A stretch of 64,000 nt of DNA from Aralia elata (lineage: Eukaryota; Streptophyta; Magnoliopsida; Apiales; Araliaceae): positions 1,612,001 through 1,676,000 of the forward strand of contig JAVJAP010000214.1 in assembly GCA_034770075.1 (NCBI GenBank). Direction: 5' to 3'. The notes beneath the pieces were generated by a model that made no database searches, was not told the DNA's origin, and was given only the letters and a program-made list of their open reading frames with translations. The translations under genes and the position numbers were made by a program. Below, piece by piece: positions 24,732 to 36,799 of this stretch; positions within the stretch are counted from its first letter, which is position 1; each line of letters begins with the position of its first letter.

Positions 24732-25038
24732 TGTGGGCCCAAGTATAAATTAGGGCTCACGTGTGATCCAAAGAATTGAATGAAAGACGGAAAAGTCGGA
24801 AACAAATAAACAAAAGGACAAAACCAAGAAAATGAACGGAAGAAGAACAAAAAGGATAAGGGAGCCCTCATCCCCCCTAGGGTTCGGCCACACTAGGGGT
24901 TGGCCTCCGAGGGGGGCACACTCCATGATCTCGAATGTTAGACCAAACGGACTTTGATCGGAGCAATGACGGAACAACGATATTAAAACCAAAGAAAGAG
25001 ACAAGAAATTCATGATGATTTAGGAATGATCTTCCTTG

Positions 25039-27606
25039 TGAAGAGTCTAAATTACACTACAAAGGGGAAGACTGAAGGGTCTAAATTATACTACTGTTTT
25101 GATGATAACAAAATAGAATTAAAAGTCTTTAGAAAAACTAGGATAGAATCCTCTCCATAGGATTTTATATTACATGGTACAAATTGACTTTACGAGTTTG
25201 GTTCTGGATTTCAGTATATAAACGTAGAGTAAAATTCTCAGATCGTAGAATGACTTGGCTCTACGATGCTAGTAGCTCTGTTATACGACTCAACGATTCT
25301 GATTGTTCTGGCTTTCAGTACAGAAACGTAGAGTGAATCTTCAGATTGTAGAATGACTTAACTCTACGCTTCTAGACTTTATGTTTTGCAGTAGCTCTAC
25401 GATAGTAGAGTGATTTCACTCCACTTTACGAACTCATATTTCACTCAACGATCGTAGAACTTCAAGTCTTAACTCTACAAAATTATGTTTCACTCAACGA
25501 TCGTAGAACTTAAAGTCTTAACTCTACGAAATTATATTTCACTCAACGATTGTAGAACTTCAAGACTTAACTCTACGAAATTATATTTCACTCAATGATC
25601 GTAGAACTCCAAGACTTAACTCTACGAACTTATATTTAACTCAACGATCTTAGAGTTCTCCTTGAGAACTTCACTTCTTTACTCTACGATAGTAGAGTAA
25701 CTGTTATTTAACTTAACGATCTTAGAGTTCTCTTTGAGTACTTCATGATAGTAGAGTAACTTTTGCCTTTACTCAACGAATTTTTAGCTACTACAAGGCT
25801 ATGCTCTACGATCTTGGAATCAAGCTAAGTTCTATATGTTCCAACATGAGTTTTAAACAGTTAAGTACTTTTTGAGTTGGTCAAACAGAATGCAAGCACT
25901 CTCTCTCTCCATGAATGGATAAACTGTATGTGCTTTCTCTCTCTTCCCGCTTCACCCAAAAATGTGCAAAGCAAATATTCTCCCGCTGTGCAAAATCTTT
26001 CATCCATGTGGCAAGAAAAATTTATTCAACTCTTTCGGCCACATAAGCAAGAAAGAGAAAGAGAAAGAAAAAGAAAAAGCTGGGTGGATTATAGACTATT
26101 GGATCAATAAATTGAATCAATCTAATCCTAGCCATTCATTCAAATATTTTTGGCCTATAAATACTGGCATACTTCATTCATTTTTCTTCAATCTAGCCAA
26201 AGCCAAACTTTACCCACAATTCTCTCTTAATCTTAGATTCTCAAAAAGCTAGATTCTAGTGGGATAGAAAGTGATCAAAAGAGCAAGAAAAATACATACT
26301 GCTATAAATCTATACATTGCTCTTCTACACAAATTAGCACACACTTTATTATATTTTGTGCTAACATATCGCTTTCTTATTTGTGTTCAATATTATTATT
26401 ACTGTTATATTTGTTATACATATTGAACACAACAAGCACAAAGCACTTTCTTTTGCATTCATTTATATCATTGTGCTACATTCAAGTTGATCATCATTGA
26501 TTATATTTATACACACTTGAATTAAAGCTTATATATATTAATCTGAGGTTTATACATAATCCTTCTAGAAAGTGAAAGACAAGTGATCAAGTCTTCAGTA
26601 ATTTTCCTTAAAAGGATCGGTATCACTTGAAAGTTGTGAACTGTAACCATTTCTAGTTAAGTGATACAAGGCAATATTTTCTCAAGATTGGATAATTCTA
26701 TCCTTATAATTCTTGTTTGGAAATCATTGTCCTTTTGTGTATAAAAAGAAGATTCATATATAGTCCTCTCTTTGAGAGTGATAAGCAAAATATATAGCCA
26801 CTTGATTTATAAAGCGTAGTAGATTGACCTTTATTTAAAGAGTTAATCTCACCTTATAAAAGTGTTCTATATAAACCAAATTATATACGTAAACTGTCAT
26901 ATTATTTGTGATCATTGGTTTAACTGTCATTTTGCAAGAATTAATTCTTAAACTGTCATTATCTATATCTTGCAATATTTGACATACTTGAACTTAAACT
27001 GTTATCCATTTGCTTAATTAAAGAAGCATTTAATCCAAGATAACAATTCTTTTTACAAAAGGGGTAGAGCTGAGTGTTCTTCTAGTGTTTGAGGAATTGA
27101 GTGATTCTTGTTCCAAGACCAAGATCTTAGAAAGGCCATAGGTTTGGGTTTCTCAGGAAGAAAAAAGATATCAAGTTCCAAGACCAGCCGAAGAAGGAAT
27201 ACAAGAAGCTCTGGAAAGGAAATTTGCAATTCTTGAAGAATGCTAGGGGATAGTAGTTCTAAGACAGAATCAGATTTGTAAAGGTTTCTCCACCTAAGTT
27301 AAGGAGCTAAACTATTTTTATAGTGGAAAATCCCAAATCCTGGAGAGGAGTTTGGGGACTGGACTAGCTATATATATCTGGTAGAGATATATATAGTGAA
27401 CTAGGATATATCGCTGTGTTCTCTGTTTGGTATCTCTCTATCCCTATCTCTTTACTTTGATTCACTAAAATATTTAAATAAATATTTTTAACAAAAATCA
27501 TTTAGGGAAATAGAGTTGCATTTTAAAAAGGCCAAGATTTCTGAAAAAGGAACTTAATCTATTCAACCCCCTTTCTAGATTAATTATTGCATAATCGGAC
27601 CTAACA
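25039..27606 (+). mobile_element. Copia-like solo LTR, 2.57 kb, inside the left LTR
   Basis: It starts TGAAGAGTCTAAATTAC and ends CGGACCTAACA, with perfect duplications ccttg at 25034-25038 and 27607-27611. The phrase ttttgatgataacaaaatag near the start, a TATA box tataaatac (26157-26165) and a tail attcaacccccttctagatt are typical of plant Ty1/copia LTRs with long repeats (Sirevirus or related). No internal region or second LTR remains, so recombination between LTRs probably left this solo copy. The uninterrupted homologue at 35958 shows the empty site. Confidence 0.85.
25432..25640. repeat. 49-bp tandem repeat in the copia-like solo LTR
   Basis: Four successive units of 49 bp begin cactcaacgatcgtagaact and end in an attatattt stretch. 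Degenerate copies of the 'caacgat.gtagaa / actctacga' pair extend from about 25200 to 25810. The array lies in the U3 part, upstream of the TATA box. Confidence 0.85.
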
Positions 27607-28316
27607 CCTTGAATCCTCCATGACAAGATGAGTTGTTTATAGTATCAAGAATCATGGAAAAAAGATGAAAACTGAGAAAGAAAGGCCAAGACGAACGAAA
27701 TGAATCGAAGGAGGCATGAACGTAGGGTTAGGCCCCCTAAGGTTCGACCACCCTAGGGTTCGCCCCCCTAAGGTTCAGCCCTCCCCTTAGGTTCGGCCCC
27801 TGGGGCTTGGCCACCCTAGGGCCATGCCGAGGTCCTCCTAAGTTTTCCGACAATGAATTCAGGCAACATGATTGAACAACAAAGATCTTGGAATACGAGA
27901 CCCGAGAGGGGCCTCAATGAGTTTCGAGGAAGAAGACTTGTGAAGGCAACTCATATTGGGAAATGGCTGAGGGACTTGGATTGACAGCTAGAAGGACAAG
28001 ACGATTCGGGCATCATTTTAGGCAACTCGTATTTTTGAAAATTCACCTGAGGTCAGATGACAGGCGCATGACCCATACATGTGCCAGGAACCCTCTTCAT
28101 TTCATTAGAAGGGGGAACTTTTGATTCTTTGACACTCCAAGTCACACAAGAAGGCTCTCTAGAGTTCTGTCACGTGTTGCTTTGGTGATTACTTACCCAT
28201 TCTTCTCCCCTCTTCGAACCCTCAATCATATTCCGTACTCTTCGTGGATTTCTCTCTCATCCTCAGCCAACATGAAACCCTAATTGAGCGAGGTACGATT
28301 TCCTTGCCTACATTTT

Positions 28317-28335
28317 TTGGTGACTCTGCTGGGGA
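28317..28335 (+). promoter_or_regulatory. Primer-binding site
   Basis: ttggtgactctgctgggga begins four bases after the left LTR end. It is the usual tRNA-primer position, and the sequence is of the TGGCGACTCTGCTGGGGA type known from Tat/Ogre-like gypsy elements. Confidence 0.75.
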
Positions 28336-28770
28336 GGTGTAGGATTCGTGAAGAGTATGTATACAGCTAGAAGCGGGAGAACAACCAGGATCTAAGGCGA
28401 AATTTACAACCTTTGGATCTTTTTCATCGACAAGAACCACCAAATACTAGATCTGAAGAGAGCTCATTGATTGGAGTTATGAAAGCCCAAATATGAAGAT
28501 ATTTCACCACTTAGTGCCATCAAGGACTAGACATGAAGAGATTTCACCGGTGAATGCAACTAAAGACTAGAGCCAAAGAGGTCTCACCAAGAAAAGTTAC
28601 CCAAAACAAGATCTAAAAAAAAAATTTCACAGATTGAAACGACGAGAGTCAGAAGTCCATTGATTACAACAACCAAGCAAAAATTTCGAGGAAGTATTTC
28701 AAGAAGTTTTCTTTACTTTTTGATTTCTCAAAGTAAAGAAAACTGGGGGCATGATGGACTCTATAATTTC

Positions 28771-28850
28771 TACTTCTCAAACCAAGGGAAGTACTCCTAC
28801 TTCTCAAACCAAGGGAAGTACTCTTACTTCTCAAATCAAGGGAAGTACAT
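28771..28850 (+). repeat. 27-bp direct repeat, three copies
   Basis: The unit tacttctcaaaccaaggg plus aagtactcc occurs three times in a row. It would translate to nine-residue repeats (YFSNQGKYS), but the surrounding frame (28660-28893) has no other support as a gene. Confidence 0.8.
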
Positions 28851-28949
28851 TATACGATTCTTTTTTAATTTCTTGAGAACTTTATTTGTGTAAAATTTGT
28901 ATTTGCTTTAAAAGATTTATAATTCATGATCAAGATCTGAAGGAATTTT

Positions 28950-29887
28950 AAAAAAATAATAAGAAGAAGAAAAAGAGATAATAAATTGACTTGTTTTTTT
29001 TGTTTTTTTTCCTCTCGTGAGGTTATCCAGGACCGCCTTAGGTTTTGGCCTTACAGGTCTGGCTAGCCCATCCCAAGCTTCAACTAAAGACATTTTAGCA
29101 GCCTTGTGGTGCTAAATTAGAAAGACTAAGAGCTAAAGAAGGAGTCTCTCCAAGGCAAGAAAAAGATAAACAGGATCATGATCACTCTCAAACCGGTACA
29201 AAGACCAGAAAAAATATATGCCTAGAAGTGGTCAAGTATGGAGCAAGCCATGTTAAATGTATATTCCCAAACAACTTAGTGATGTGAAAGATTTGAGATG
29301 GGATGCTAGATTTGAAAAAAAGGCTATTGTCTGGAAAGAATGGAGACCCTATCAAGACATTTGACCCATTCGAATGTCTGCCATCAAAAGGATGACTACC
29401 TACTCTTTCTCGTTTTAAAAAAAAATAATAAGAAGAAGAAAAAGAGATAATAAATTGATTTGTTTTTTTTTGTTTTTTGTTTTTTTTCTCTCGTGAGGTT
29501 ATTCAGGACCGCCTTAGGTTTTGGCCTTACAGGTCTGGCTAGTCCATCCCAAGCTTCAACTAAAGACATTTTAGCAGCCTTGTGGTGCTAAATTAGAAAG
29601 ACTAAGAGCTAAAGAAGGAGTCTCTTCAAGGCAAGAAAAAGATAAACAGGATCATGATCACTCTCAAACCGGTTCAAAGATCAGAAAAAATATATGCCTA
29701 GAAGTGGTCAAGTATGGAGCAAGCCATGTTAAATGTATATTCCCAAACAACTTAGTGATGTGAAAGATTTGAGATGGGATGCTAGATTTGAAAAAAAGGC
29801 TATTGTCCGGAAAGAATGGAGATCCTATCAAGACATTTGACCCATTCGAATGTCTGCCATCAAAAGGATGACTACCTACTCTTTCTC
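28950..29887 (+). repeat. Tandem duplication, about 470 bp x 2
   Basis: 28950-29412 and about 29419-29887 are nearly identical, including the aataagaagaagaaaaagag start, 'ggttatccaggaccgcc' and 'catcaaaaggatgactacc'. Only a handful of substitutions (for example tctggaaag/tccggaaag) separate them, so the duplication is recent relative to the LTRs. Confidence 0.9.
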
Positions 29888-30129
29888 ACTTGTTCGAACC
29901 ATAAACTCGATCATTCAGGAGCAGTGTTGCGCAAAGAATGAGACAACTAGATTTCAAGAAACATGATCAAGGGCAACAATAGCCTATTCAAGACAACATG
30001 CTTCAGTAGCATAGAATAAGCAAGCATCAAGAATCAATAATTGATGCTCATATGGAAACTATGAGAAGTTTTGTTACGTAAACTTCATCAACACAAGATG
30101 ATGGACAACCCAAATACTAGCTCTACCAT

Positions 30130-30610
30130 CGAAAGATCTCTGAACTATAGAAACGAGAATATTGAAAATCCACCCAAGATGGTGGTCCACCAAAAATGGT
30201 GGTTTAAGTCCTCAAGAGTAGCCCTGCCAAGAAATTGGATGACCACGGGAGGAGGCATTAGAATTGATGAATCAAAAATTTACCTAAGATGGTGGTTCAC
30301 AAAAAATGATGGTTTAAGTCCTCAGGAGTATCCCTTGCCAAGAAATTGGATGACCAAGGGAGGAGGCACTAGAATTGATGAATTAAAAATCTACCCAAGA
30401 TGGTGGTCCACTCTAAATGGTGGTCAAGTCCTCGTAGAGTACACTTGCCAAGAAATTGGATGATCCAAGTGACGAGGCACTCGATTTCATGCCTCGATTT
30501 CAAGTCCTCATAAATTACACTTGCCAAGAAATTGGACGACCCAAGTAACGAGACACCCGATTTCAAGTCCTCGTAGATTGCACTTGCCAAGAAATTGGAT
30601 GACCAAGTGA
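30130..30610 (+). repeat. Degenerate array around 'gccaagaaattgg'
   Basis: 'gccaagaaattgg' recurs at 30225, 30337, 30447, 30523 and about 30586, with spacings of 112, 110, 76 and 63 bp. Each is followed by 'atgaccaagggaggaggcac' or a variant and preceded by 'aagtcctc'. It is a shrinking-unit tandem array with no coding support. Confidence 0.75.
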
Positions 30611-31279
30611 TGGGACACTCGACTTAAGCCATTATGAAACCCTATATGCCAAAATTGGCACGACTAAGGGATAAGACTTTACCACTAAAAGCAAAATGGA
30701 GGCACCTGATCATAAGTCCTCAACTGAGTGTTACACTTTATCATCAAAAGTGAATGAGGCACTTAATTCTAAGTCCTTGAACCAGACAAGTTACACTTTA
30801 CATCTAAAAGTGGCACACGTTATGTTTTTTCGTTAAAAGTAGATTGATTATCTTTTATTCAAATTGAAATTAGGTTTTTCTTTCGATTCTAAAGAAAATT
30901 GAAACATTATGCTTTTCGTTAAAAGCAAGTTGATTATCAATAAAAAATTTTCAGACTTTCCCTTATACTTAAGACAAATTTTTATGAATTCAAGTGTGTT
31001 CATTGAAAATTGAAAAAGTATTTATTTGTTAAAAGATTTTATTGTTTCTTTTCTTTATTCTGCACATTTTTTTTGTCTTGGAGTTATAATTTGAATAACT
31101 TATGGCTCAATAGTTAATATTTTGTCATAAAGGAGAACTCAAGTTAAAGACATTTCATAATGATGCACAATTAGTAAAAGAAAGAAACTTTACTCTGTCA
31201 ATAGAAATATACTCGTACAATGAAAAATAAGTGTCTGAAACAGGAAATGAATAATTATAAAAGGTCATGATTTAAAGGC

Positions 31280-34200
31280 ACATATCAAACTGAAGAGAGG
31301 GCATAACTAAAGCCTCAAAGTCGGCAATGGCAGTATCCCGAGCCTTCATATTCGATGCTATCATCCCCTCCAAGTCTTGAGCGGCAGACTTAAAACTCTT
31401 GAAGCTTGGTCTTAAATTTTGCCATGGCATCTTTGATCTCCAAAAGTTATCTCGAAAGCAAGGCATTCTCACGGTGACGTGAACCGACCTTCAAACGCAA
31501 TTTGACAACACGATGAGCAGAAGTAAGGAGATCCACCTATCACGAAAATGAGACATGTCGAGGCCAATGAGGAAAGGTCATCAACCTCGCACCTCGGTCT
31601 ATCCAAGTCCTCCGCTCATAAAGAACGGAGAGAAAGACTGTGCATCTCAAGAACAAAGCACGCAAGACAATTTAGTGAGATGGTCTGAAAGGAGGCAACA
31701 CAAACATGTAGCCGATCAAGAATTTGTGGGAACCGAACTAGGAGACGCTCGGGATTTTCCTGGCTGGAGGAGGAAATCTGGAAACCCCTCCAAAGAACAA
31801 GCTCTCCAGTTTGATTGAAGGAAGCTCTAGTAAGAGCCACTTGTGAAGCGATCAGGGCATTCACTGGGGGAGGAGCTGCACGAATCGTGGGCTTAGAAAC
31901 TGCCTGTGGTTCCATGAAGTCCTGGCTAGTGGGTGGAAAACCGAGGTCACTGAGATGCGAGGTGGCAGAATGAAGATGAAGAGAGTCAAATAAGGTGAGT
32001 CTGTCAGGAGGCAAAGGCAGATTCTTCATCTTATTAACCTGAAAAGGAAAATGGAATGGCGTAACGAATTACGAAAAAGGAAAACTTAAGGGGCAGGTAT
32101 ATATTAACTAAGGAAAGCATTCACAAGGTATCCAACTGAGGTGTCATGGGACTCTACAGAAAGCAGAACGTTGGTCGCCCCACCCAAAGAGACATCAGCT
32201 CTACCCTTTCCTCCTATCTACGCAATTTTTTGTCTTCGTTCGTGATCATGTTGGGCGAAAGGTAGTTGTAGAGGAGCGGCTGTGAAACTGCGATTCCACC
32301 CTTTGTGTCAGATAAAATCTCGGCAAAATCTTTCTGGGGAGGATGAAAATCAGCAATACGCGCTAAAGGATTCTCCCTCAGGGGAGGAGGATTTGCCACA
32401 ACATTATCATCAGCATGGGTGTAATTGATACCGTCAAGGCTGTCATGAGCAGTGGAAACCCTACCATTCCTCTCCGTCTCTAGAGGAGATGTTGTCTGTG
32501 GGCGGGATAGAGGAACTGTAGTGCCAACAACAAGATCAGAACCTACATCAGATAAAGAATCGTCAATGTCAAGACTGACACAATCATCATGAGAGGTCGG
32601 CTTGACAACAGTCATGGCAGGTCGTTGTGGCTCACAAGTAGTAGAACCTGTCGCCTCATTAGTGGTATTCTTGGGGAATGAAATGGGGGAATCACCACCA
32701 TCATCTCTCTCATCATCATCGGTAATCTGAGAAACAAGGCAAGAGTGACATGAGAAAGCAAGAAATGAGACTTCAAATATTAATCAAAAGAGAAGCAAAA
32801 ATGATACAAGGCTTACCAAGAGTCTCCTACGTCTCTTAACCGTATCCTCCATTGCCGGTCTACTAGAATCAACATCATCACACGGACGCTTGAGCAAGGG
32901 TTTCAAAATGAGAGTAGTCCCATTTTTTGTTTGCCTGATGATATCAGGGTCAGTCGGACCCACGAAATCACCTAAAGGAGGAATCACCTCGGAAGCTCCC
33001 ACAAAAACGAACTGGATGTGGGGATAAAGTTGTTAAGCACCCTCTTATAATCCCCACGACGAGTATAGACAAAGGGTCTATTTTTGTCGAAGCCGAACTA
33101 TCGCATGACCCCGTGAGGGGAGTAAAGGATAGTACCAAACTCATCATCCTCCACGAAGTAGGGAAGCTTAACAGCTCGAAGAAATAAGAACCAAGAGAGC
33201 GGTGAGCCCTATAACCCGTCAACGCTCGGGAAGGAGCGGAACTCATCCTTGTAGAAGTGAGGAAGATAACAACCCTTCGGGACTGATATAAAGACGAGCA
33301 ACGAAGGATAGAAATCGTCAATATAAAGCCGTAGGTCTGAAGAAGCCTTATGATCAATCCATTGGGAAGTGCGAAGGGCAATGTTGATCGATGTGAAAGG
33401 TGGTGGAGGTTTCTTCTTTCTTTTGGAGAAATGCAATGAAGAAGAATTGCTGCGGAAATGCTCAAAAAGGAAGATCTGGAGGAAGGAGCCTGGAACGAAG
33501 CAATTCGCATCGAACCTAGGCACGTAATAATGAAAAGTTGATGAGTAAAAAGAAAGTATAGCGTGAAAAGGATAGTGATTGCAAGAATGAATAAGGTTAG
33601 AGGGTGGATACCTTCCGACAGATTCCTTCATGGCTAAAACGGCCTCGTCTAAGCGATAGTACAAAATCCCTAAGAAGAGAGGAGCAAGGGGAACCTCCAG
33701 GCCACGAGCTAGCTGAGCGGCCAAGCTGAACATACGCGCTGAGGGACCATCCACTGGAGAATCGGGAAAGATAAGGCGGGATAGCCACAACCAGATAAGT
33801 AGCCAACGGGAAAGGACACTTCTCCCCATGAAGGTCAAGAACCGACTCACTATAGATGGAGCTGTCGTAGCGAGTAGGCTTATAATCCCGGAAGAAGTAA
33901 CGCACTTAAGAGAGCCAAGAGGTCTTTTTGCGTTGAGGAGTCTCGAAGAAGTCGGGGAGGAGTTTGTCGCCTTGATAACGTGAAGTATAGATGGAGGCCT
34001 TTTTGAAAGCTTCTGTCAAATAAGTCACGCACGCGACATCTCTGGAAGACAAACTGGAAGGACCGCAAGAAATAGAGGCGGTAGCAGGAAGACTACGAAA
34101 TGCAAATTAGGACAAGTATACAGCTCAAAAGAAAAATGGAATTCCTAAAGGAAAGAATAAAATACACAAGGCATACGAGGGAAACTTATTGGTAGATGGC

Positions 34201-35205
34201 CATGACGTCCTCAAGGATGGGGGTGAACTCTCCCTAAGCGGTAATAAAGGTGCAAGTAGAAGAACACCAGCTAGAGATCAGCAAAGTAAGGGCATTGTGA
34301 TCCTGCTGAATGCGGAGGGCCCGACAAATGAATACAACGAAGAATACTAGCATCCCTCAACATCTTCACGTGTCCAGGGTCTTTGAGGATTTCGCCGGTC
34401 CAATGTTGCCACCTCTGGATACGATTGGGAGAATCAGATAGGAAGCGGACATGGCTGAAGGTATACTCCAGCTTCTCAATGCATATGCGGGGAATGCTGT
34501 CAGAACAAGGAAAACTGTCTCGACTCTCGTATGCTGCAGCATATAGAAATAGACCCTCCTTAGTGGGAAGTGGAAAGGTATGACGATCGTATTACTTGAC
34601 ACGATCCCAAAAAACATCAAGGGGCCCGAAGAAAGGGGCTCTTCCCCATTCCGACAAGAAGGGAATCTCGTTGGCGGTTTTCTGGTCCACAGAATGATCG
34701 GCAGAGTCAGCCTGCAAGAACAGATATCCATGATGAGAACAATGCAAAGCAAAGAAAGAAAACAACATTTGAAGTTCTTACCATGATGAAAAACGAACGG
34801 AGAGTTTTAACTCCAAGCGGTAAGGTTGCCTTGAAAGAATGATCTTTCTTCGAAAATATTCGGCGAAAAAGAAGTCCAAATCCCAAATGAGATGACTTGG
34901 TCAGGAAAAGAAAAATTAAGGTCACTTGAAAAGCAGAAAAACAGAAGAAAGAGATTCAGGAAAATGAGGAAACAAACGAACAAACGAAGGAAAGAAGAAA
35001 AATCCCGTGGACGAAAAAACCCCCTAGGGTTCGGCCACCTGGGGGGATCACCTCCATACCTTGGTTCCTTCGTGGTTTGGTTGATGACTTGATCGGATTT
35101 GTGACTTCTCCTTTGAAAAAAGAACAAAAGCTCAAGGAGAAAAGAAGAAAATATAGAGCAACTTAGAGAGGATAGAGAAGATGAGATAGGTGGAGAATAA
35201 GACAA
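31280..35205 (-). pseudogene. Plant mobile domain (PMD, PF10536) gene, antisense in the LTR element, decayed
   Basis: On the minus strand a split gene can be followed. A TATA box (35207-35214) precedes a pyrimidine-rich leader. The likely ATG is at 34784-34782, the last three bases of the first exon. A 70-bp GT-AG intron (34781-34712) follows, then an exon reading ADSADHSVDQKTANEIPFLS. The PMD blocks come next: ALRIQQDHNALTLLISSW with GEFTPILEDVMAIYQ (about 34330-34195), then SRWLLIWLWLSRLIFPDSPV with ARMFSLAAQLARGLEVPLAP and LFLGILYYRLD (33850-33620), then SFLQIFLFEHF (about 33490). A Ser/Thr-rich linker and a coiled-coil-like tail (31470-31280) complete it. The PMD occurs in host silencing factors (MAIN/MAIL1) and in transposons. 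Defects: TAA at 34589-34587, another stop near 33905, and an apparent GT-to-AT donor change after IYQ. Exon limits are approximate. Confidence 0.7.
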
Positions 35206-35206
35206 G

Positions 35207-35214
35207 TATATATA
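35207..35214 (-). promoter_or_regulatory. Candidate TATA box of the antisense PMD gene
   Basis: Read on the minus strand the sequence is cactatatatacttg, about 25-35 bp upstream of a CT-rich leader, and it lies outside the LTR. It would give the antisense gene its own promoter. Confidence 0.45.
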
Positions 35215-35631
35215 GTGAGAAGGAAGAATCCAGTTTCCAAAAGGAAAAAGATTTGATCAGATCTCCTTCAATCTATAGAAGATCTTTAGTTTTCATAAAG
35301 TATGGAAACAATCTAGTCCTTATATCTATCAAATATATGAAATATATTTTATTTCCATAAAATATTAAGCTTGATTTGGTTTCCAAAAAAATTAAGGAAA
35401 CTGGAGATTGAGCAAGATTTGGGAAGATTTGACAAAAGATCAAGCAAGAAGTCCTAGTATGGACCCCCCTAGGGTTCGCCCCCTGGGGTTCGGCCCCCCA
35501 GGGGTTTCTTCTTCTAGGGACTTCATTTTTTGACGCTTATAAACTATGTTCCGGAAATTGTACAAAAAATCAATGCTGGACTCGGAACTTGAAGTATTGT
35601 GCACGTTCACCACTCAGAAGGCGTGACTCAC

Positions 35632-35644
35632 GTGTAGGGGCAAA
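35632..35644 (+). promoter_or_regulatory. Polypurine tract of the PMD-bearing element
   Basis: gtgtaggggcaaa lies immediately before the right LTR start TGTGGGCCC. Confidence 0.65.
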
Positions 35645-36628
35645 TGTGGGCCCAAGTATAAGTTACAGCTCACGCGTGATCCAAAGAATTGAATGAAAGA
35701 CGGAAAAGTAGAATATAAATGAACAGACAAAACCAAGAAAACGAATGGAAGAAGAACAAAAAGGACAAGGGAGCCCTCATCCCCCCTAGGGTTTGGTCAC
35801 CCTACGGTTCGGCACCTAGGGGTTGGCCTCCTAGGGGGGCACACTCCATGATCTCTAATGTTACACTAAATGGACTTTGACGGAGTAATGACGGAACAAC
35901 GATATTGAAACCAAGGAAAGAGACAAGAAATCCATGAGGATTTAGGAATGATCTTCCTTGAATCCTCCGTGACAAGATGAGTTGTTTACAGTATAAAGAA
36001 TCACGGAAAAAGGATGAAAACTGAGCAAGAAAGGTCAAGAAGAACAAAATGAATCGAAGGAGGCACGGACCTAGGGTTAGGCCCCTAGGGCTTGGCCACC
36101 CTAGGGCCATGCCGAGGTCCTTCGAAGTTTTTTGACGATGAATTTAGGCAACATGATTGAATAATAAAGATCTTGGAATACGAGACCCGAGAGGGGCCTT
36201 CATGAGTTCCGAGGCAGAAGATTTATGAAGGCAACTCATATTGGGAAATTATTGAGGGACTTGGATTGGCGGCTAGAAGGACAGGACGATTCAGGCATCA
36301 CTTTAAGCAACTGAGGGTATTTTTAGAAATTCACCTAAGGTCACATGACAGGCAGATGACCCAGACATATGCCAGGCACATGGTCACTTACCAGGAAACC
36401 CTATAAATACCCCATTCATTTCATTAGAAGGTGGCACTTTTGATTCTCTGACACTCCAAAACACACAAGAAGGCTCTCTAGAGTTCTGCCACGTATTGCT
36501 TTGGTGATTGCCTACTCGTTCTTCTCCCCTCTTCGAACCCTCAATCATATTCCGTCTCTTCATGGATTTCTCTCATCATCAGCTAACACGAAACCCTAAT
36601 TGAGCGAGGTACGATTTCTTCGCCTACA
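35645..36628 (+). repeat. Right (3') LTR of the PMD-bearing element, 984 bp
   Basis: The right LTR is complete and uninterrupted, with a TATA box tataaata at 36402-36409. It preserves the empty site of the copia-like insertion (cttccttgaatcctcc near 35958). Confidence 0.9.
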
Positions 36629-36799
36629 CCATGCATAGCCAATTTGGTTGAAAAATGTCACTATATCACTTCATCTCTCAACCACAGGTGTTTAAGTTTT
36701 GGGTTTTAAACTGTAGGAGGTCATGTGAGATTTCTACCACACCTCAGGTGGTCAACTGGTCATCTGAATTTTATGCAAATATTAAAGTTAGTCTTTAGA

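Larger units (their letters stand above)
24732..28312 (+). repeat. Left (5') LTR of the PMD-bearing element, interrupted
   Basis: The LTR runs from TGTGGGCCCAAG to ttgcctaca and aligns with 35645-36628. It is split by a 2568-bp solo LTR after 25038. Compared with the right LTR it lacks the segment carrying the TATA box (around 28085-28100). It carries an expanded cluster of CCCTAGGGTTCGGCC-type repeats (24878 and 27725-27800). Confidence 0.85.
24732..36628 (+). mobile_element. Pol-less LTR retrotransposon with antisense PMD gene
   Basis: A complete element bounded by perfect 5-bp duplications ccatg (24727-24731 and 36629-36633). The LTRs start TGTGGGCCCAAGTATAA and end GCCTACA. A primer-binding site follows the left LTR and a polypurine tract precedes the right LTR. 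The internal 7.3 kb has no recognisable gag or pol on the sense strand. The minus strand of 31280-34784 holds a decayed plant mobile domain gene. The element is therefore a large non-autonomous derivative (LARD type) that must have used enzymes made elsewhere. Many LTR differences and an insertion in the left LTR show that it is old. The primer-binding motif resembles that of Tat/Ogre elements, which suggests the source of its enzymes. Confidence 0.85.

Noticed and set aside
24617..25013. Hydrophobic minus-strand frames
   Set aside because: They are antisense of LTR sequence and are repeated at the other LTR (35802-36110).
25432..25640. Regular repeats resembling a CRISPR array
   Set aside because: Units are contiguous 49-bp tandem repeats without unique spacers, inside a plant LTR.
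28741..28760. aactgggggcatgatgg resembling a polypurine tract and LTR start
   Set aside because: No matching second LTR or terminus; it lies inside the internal region of a defined element.
33209..33510. Second minus-strand frame overlapping the PMD exon
   Set aside because: It is the shifted shadow of the PMD reading; only short blocks in each frame match the family.
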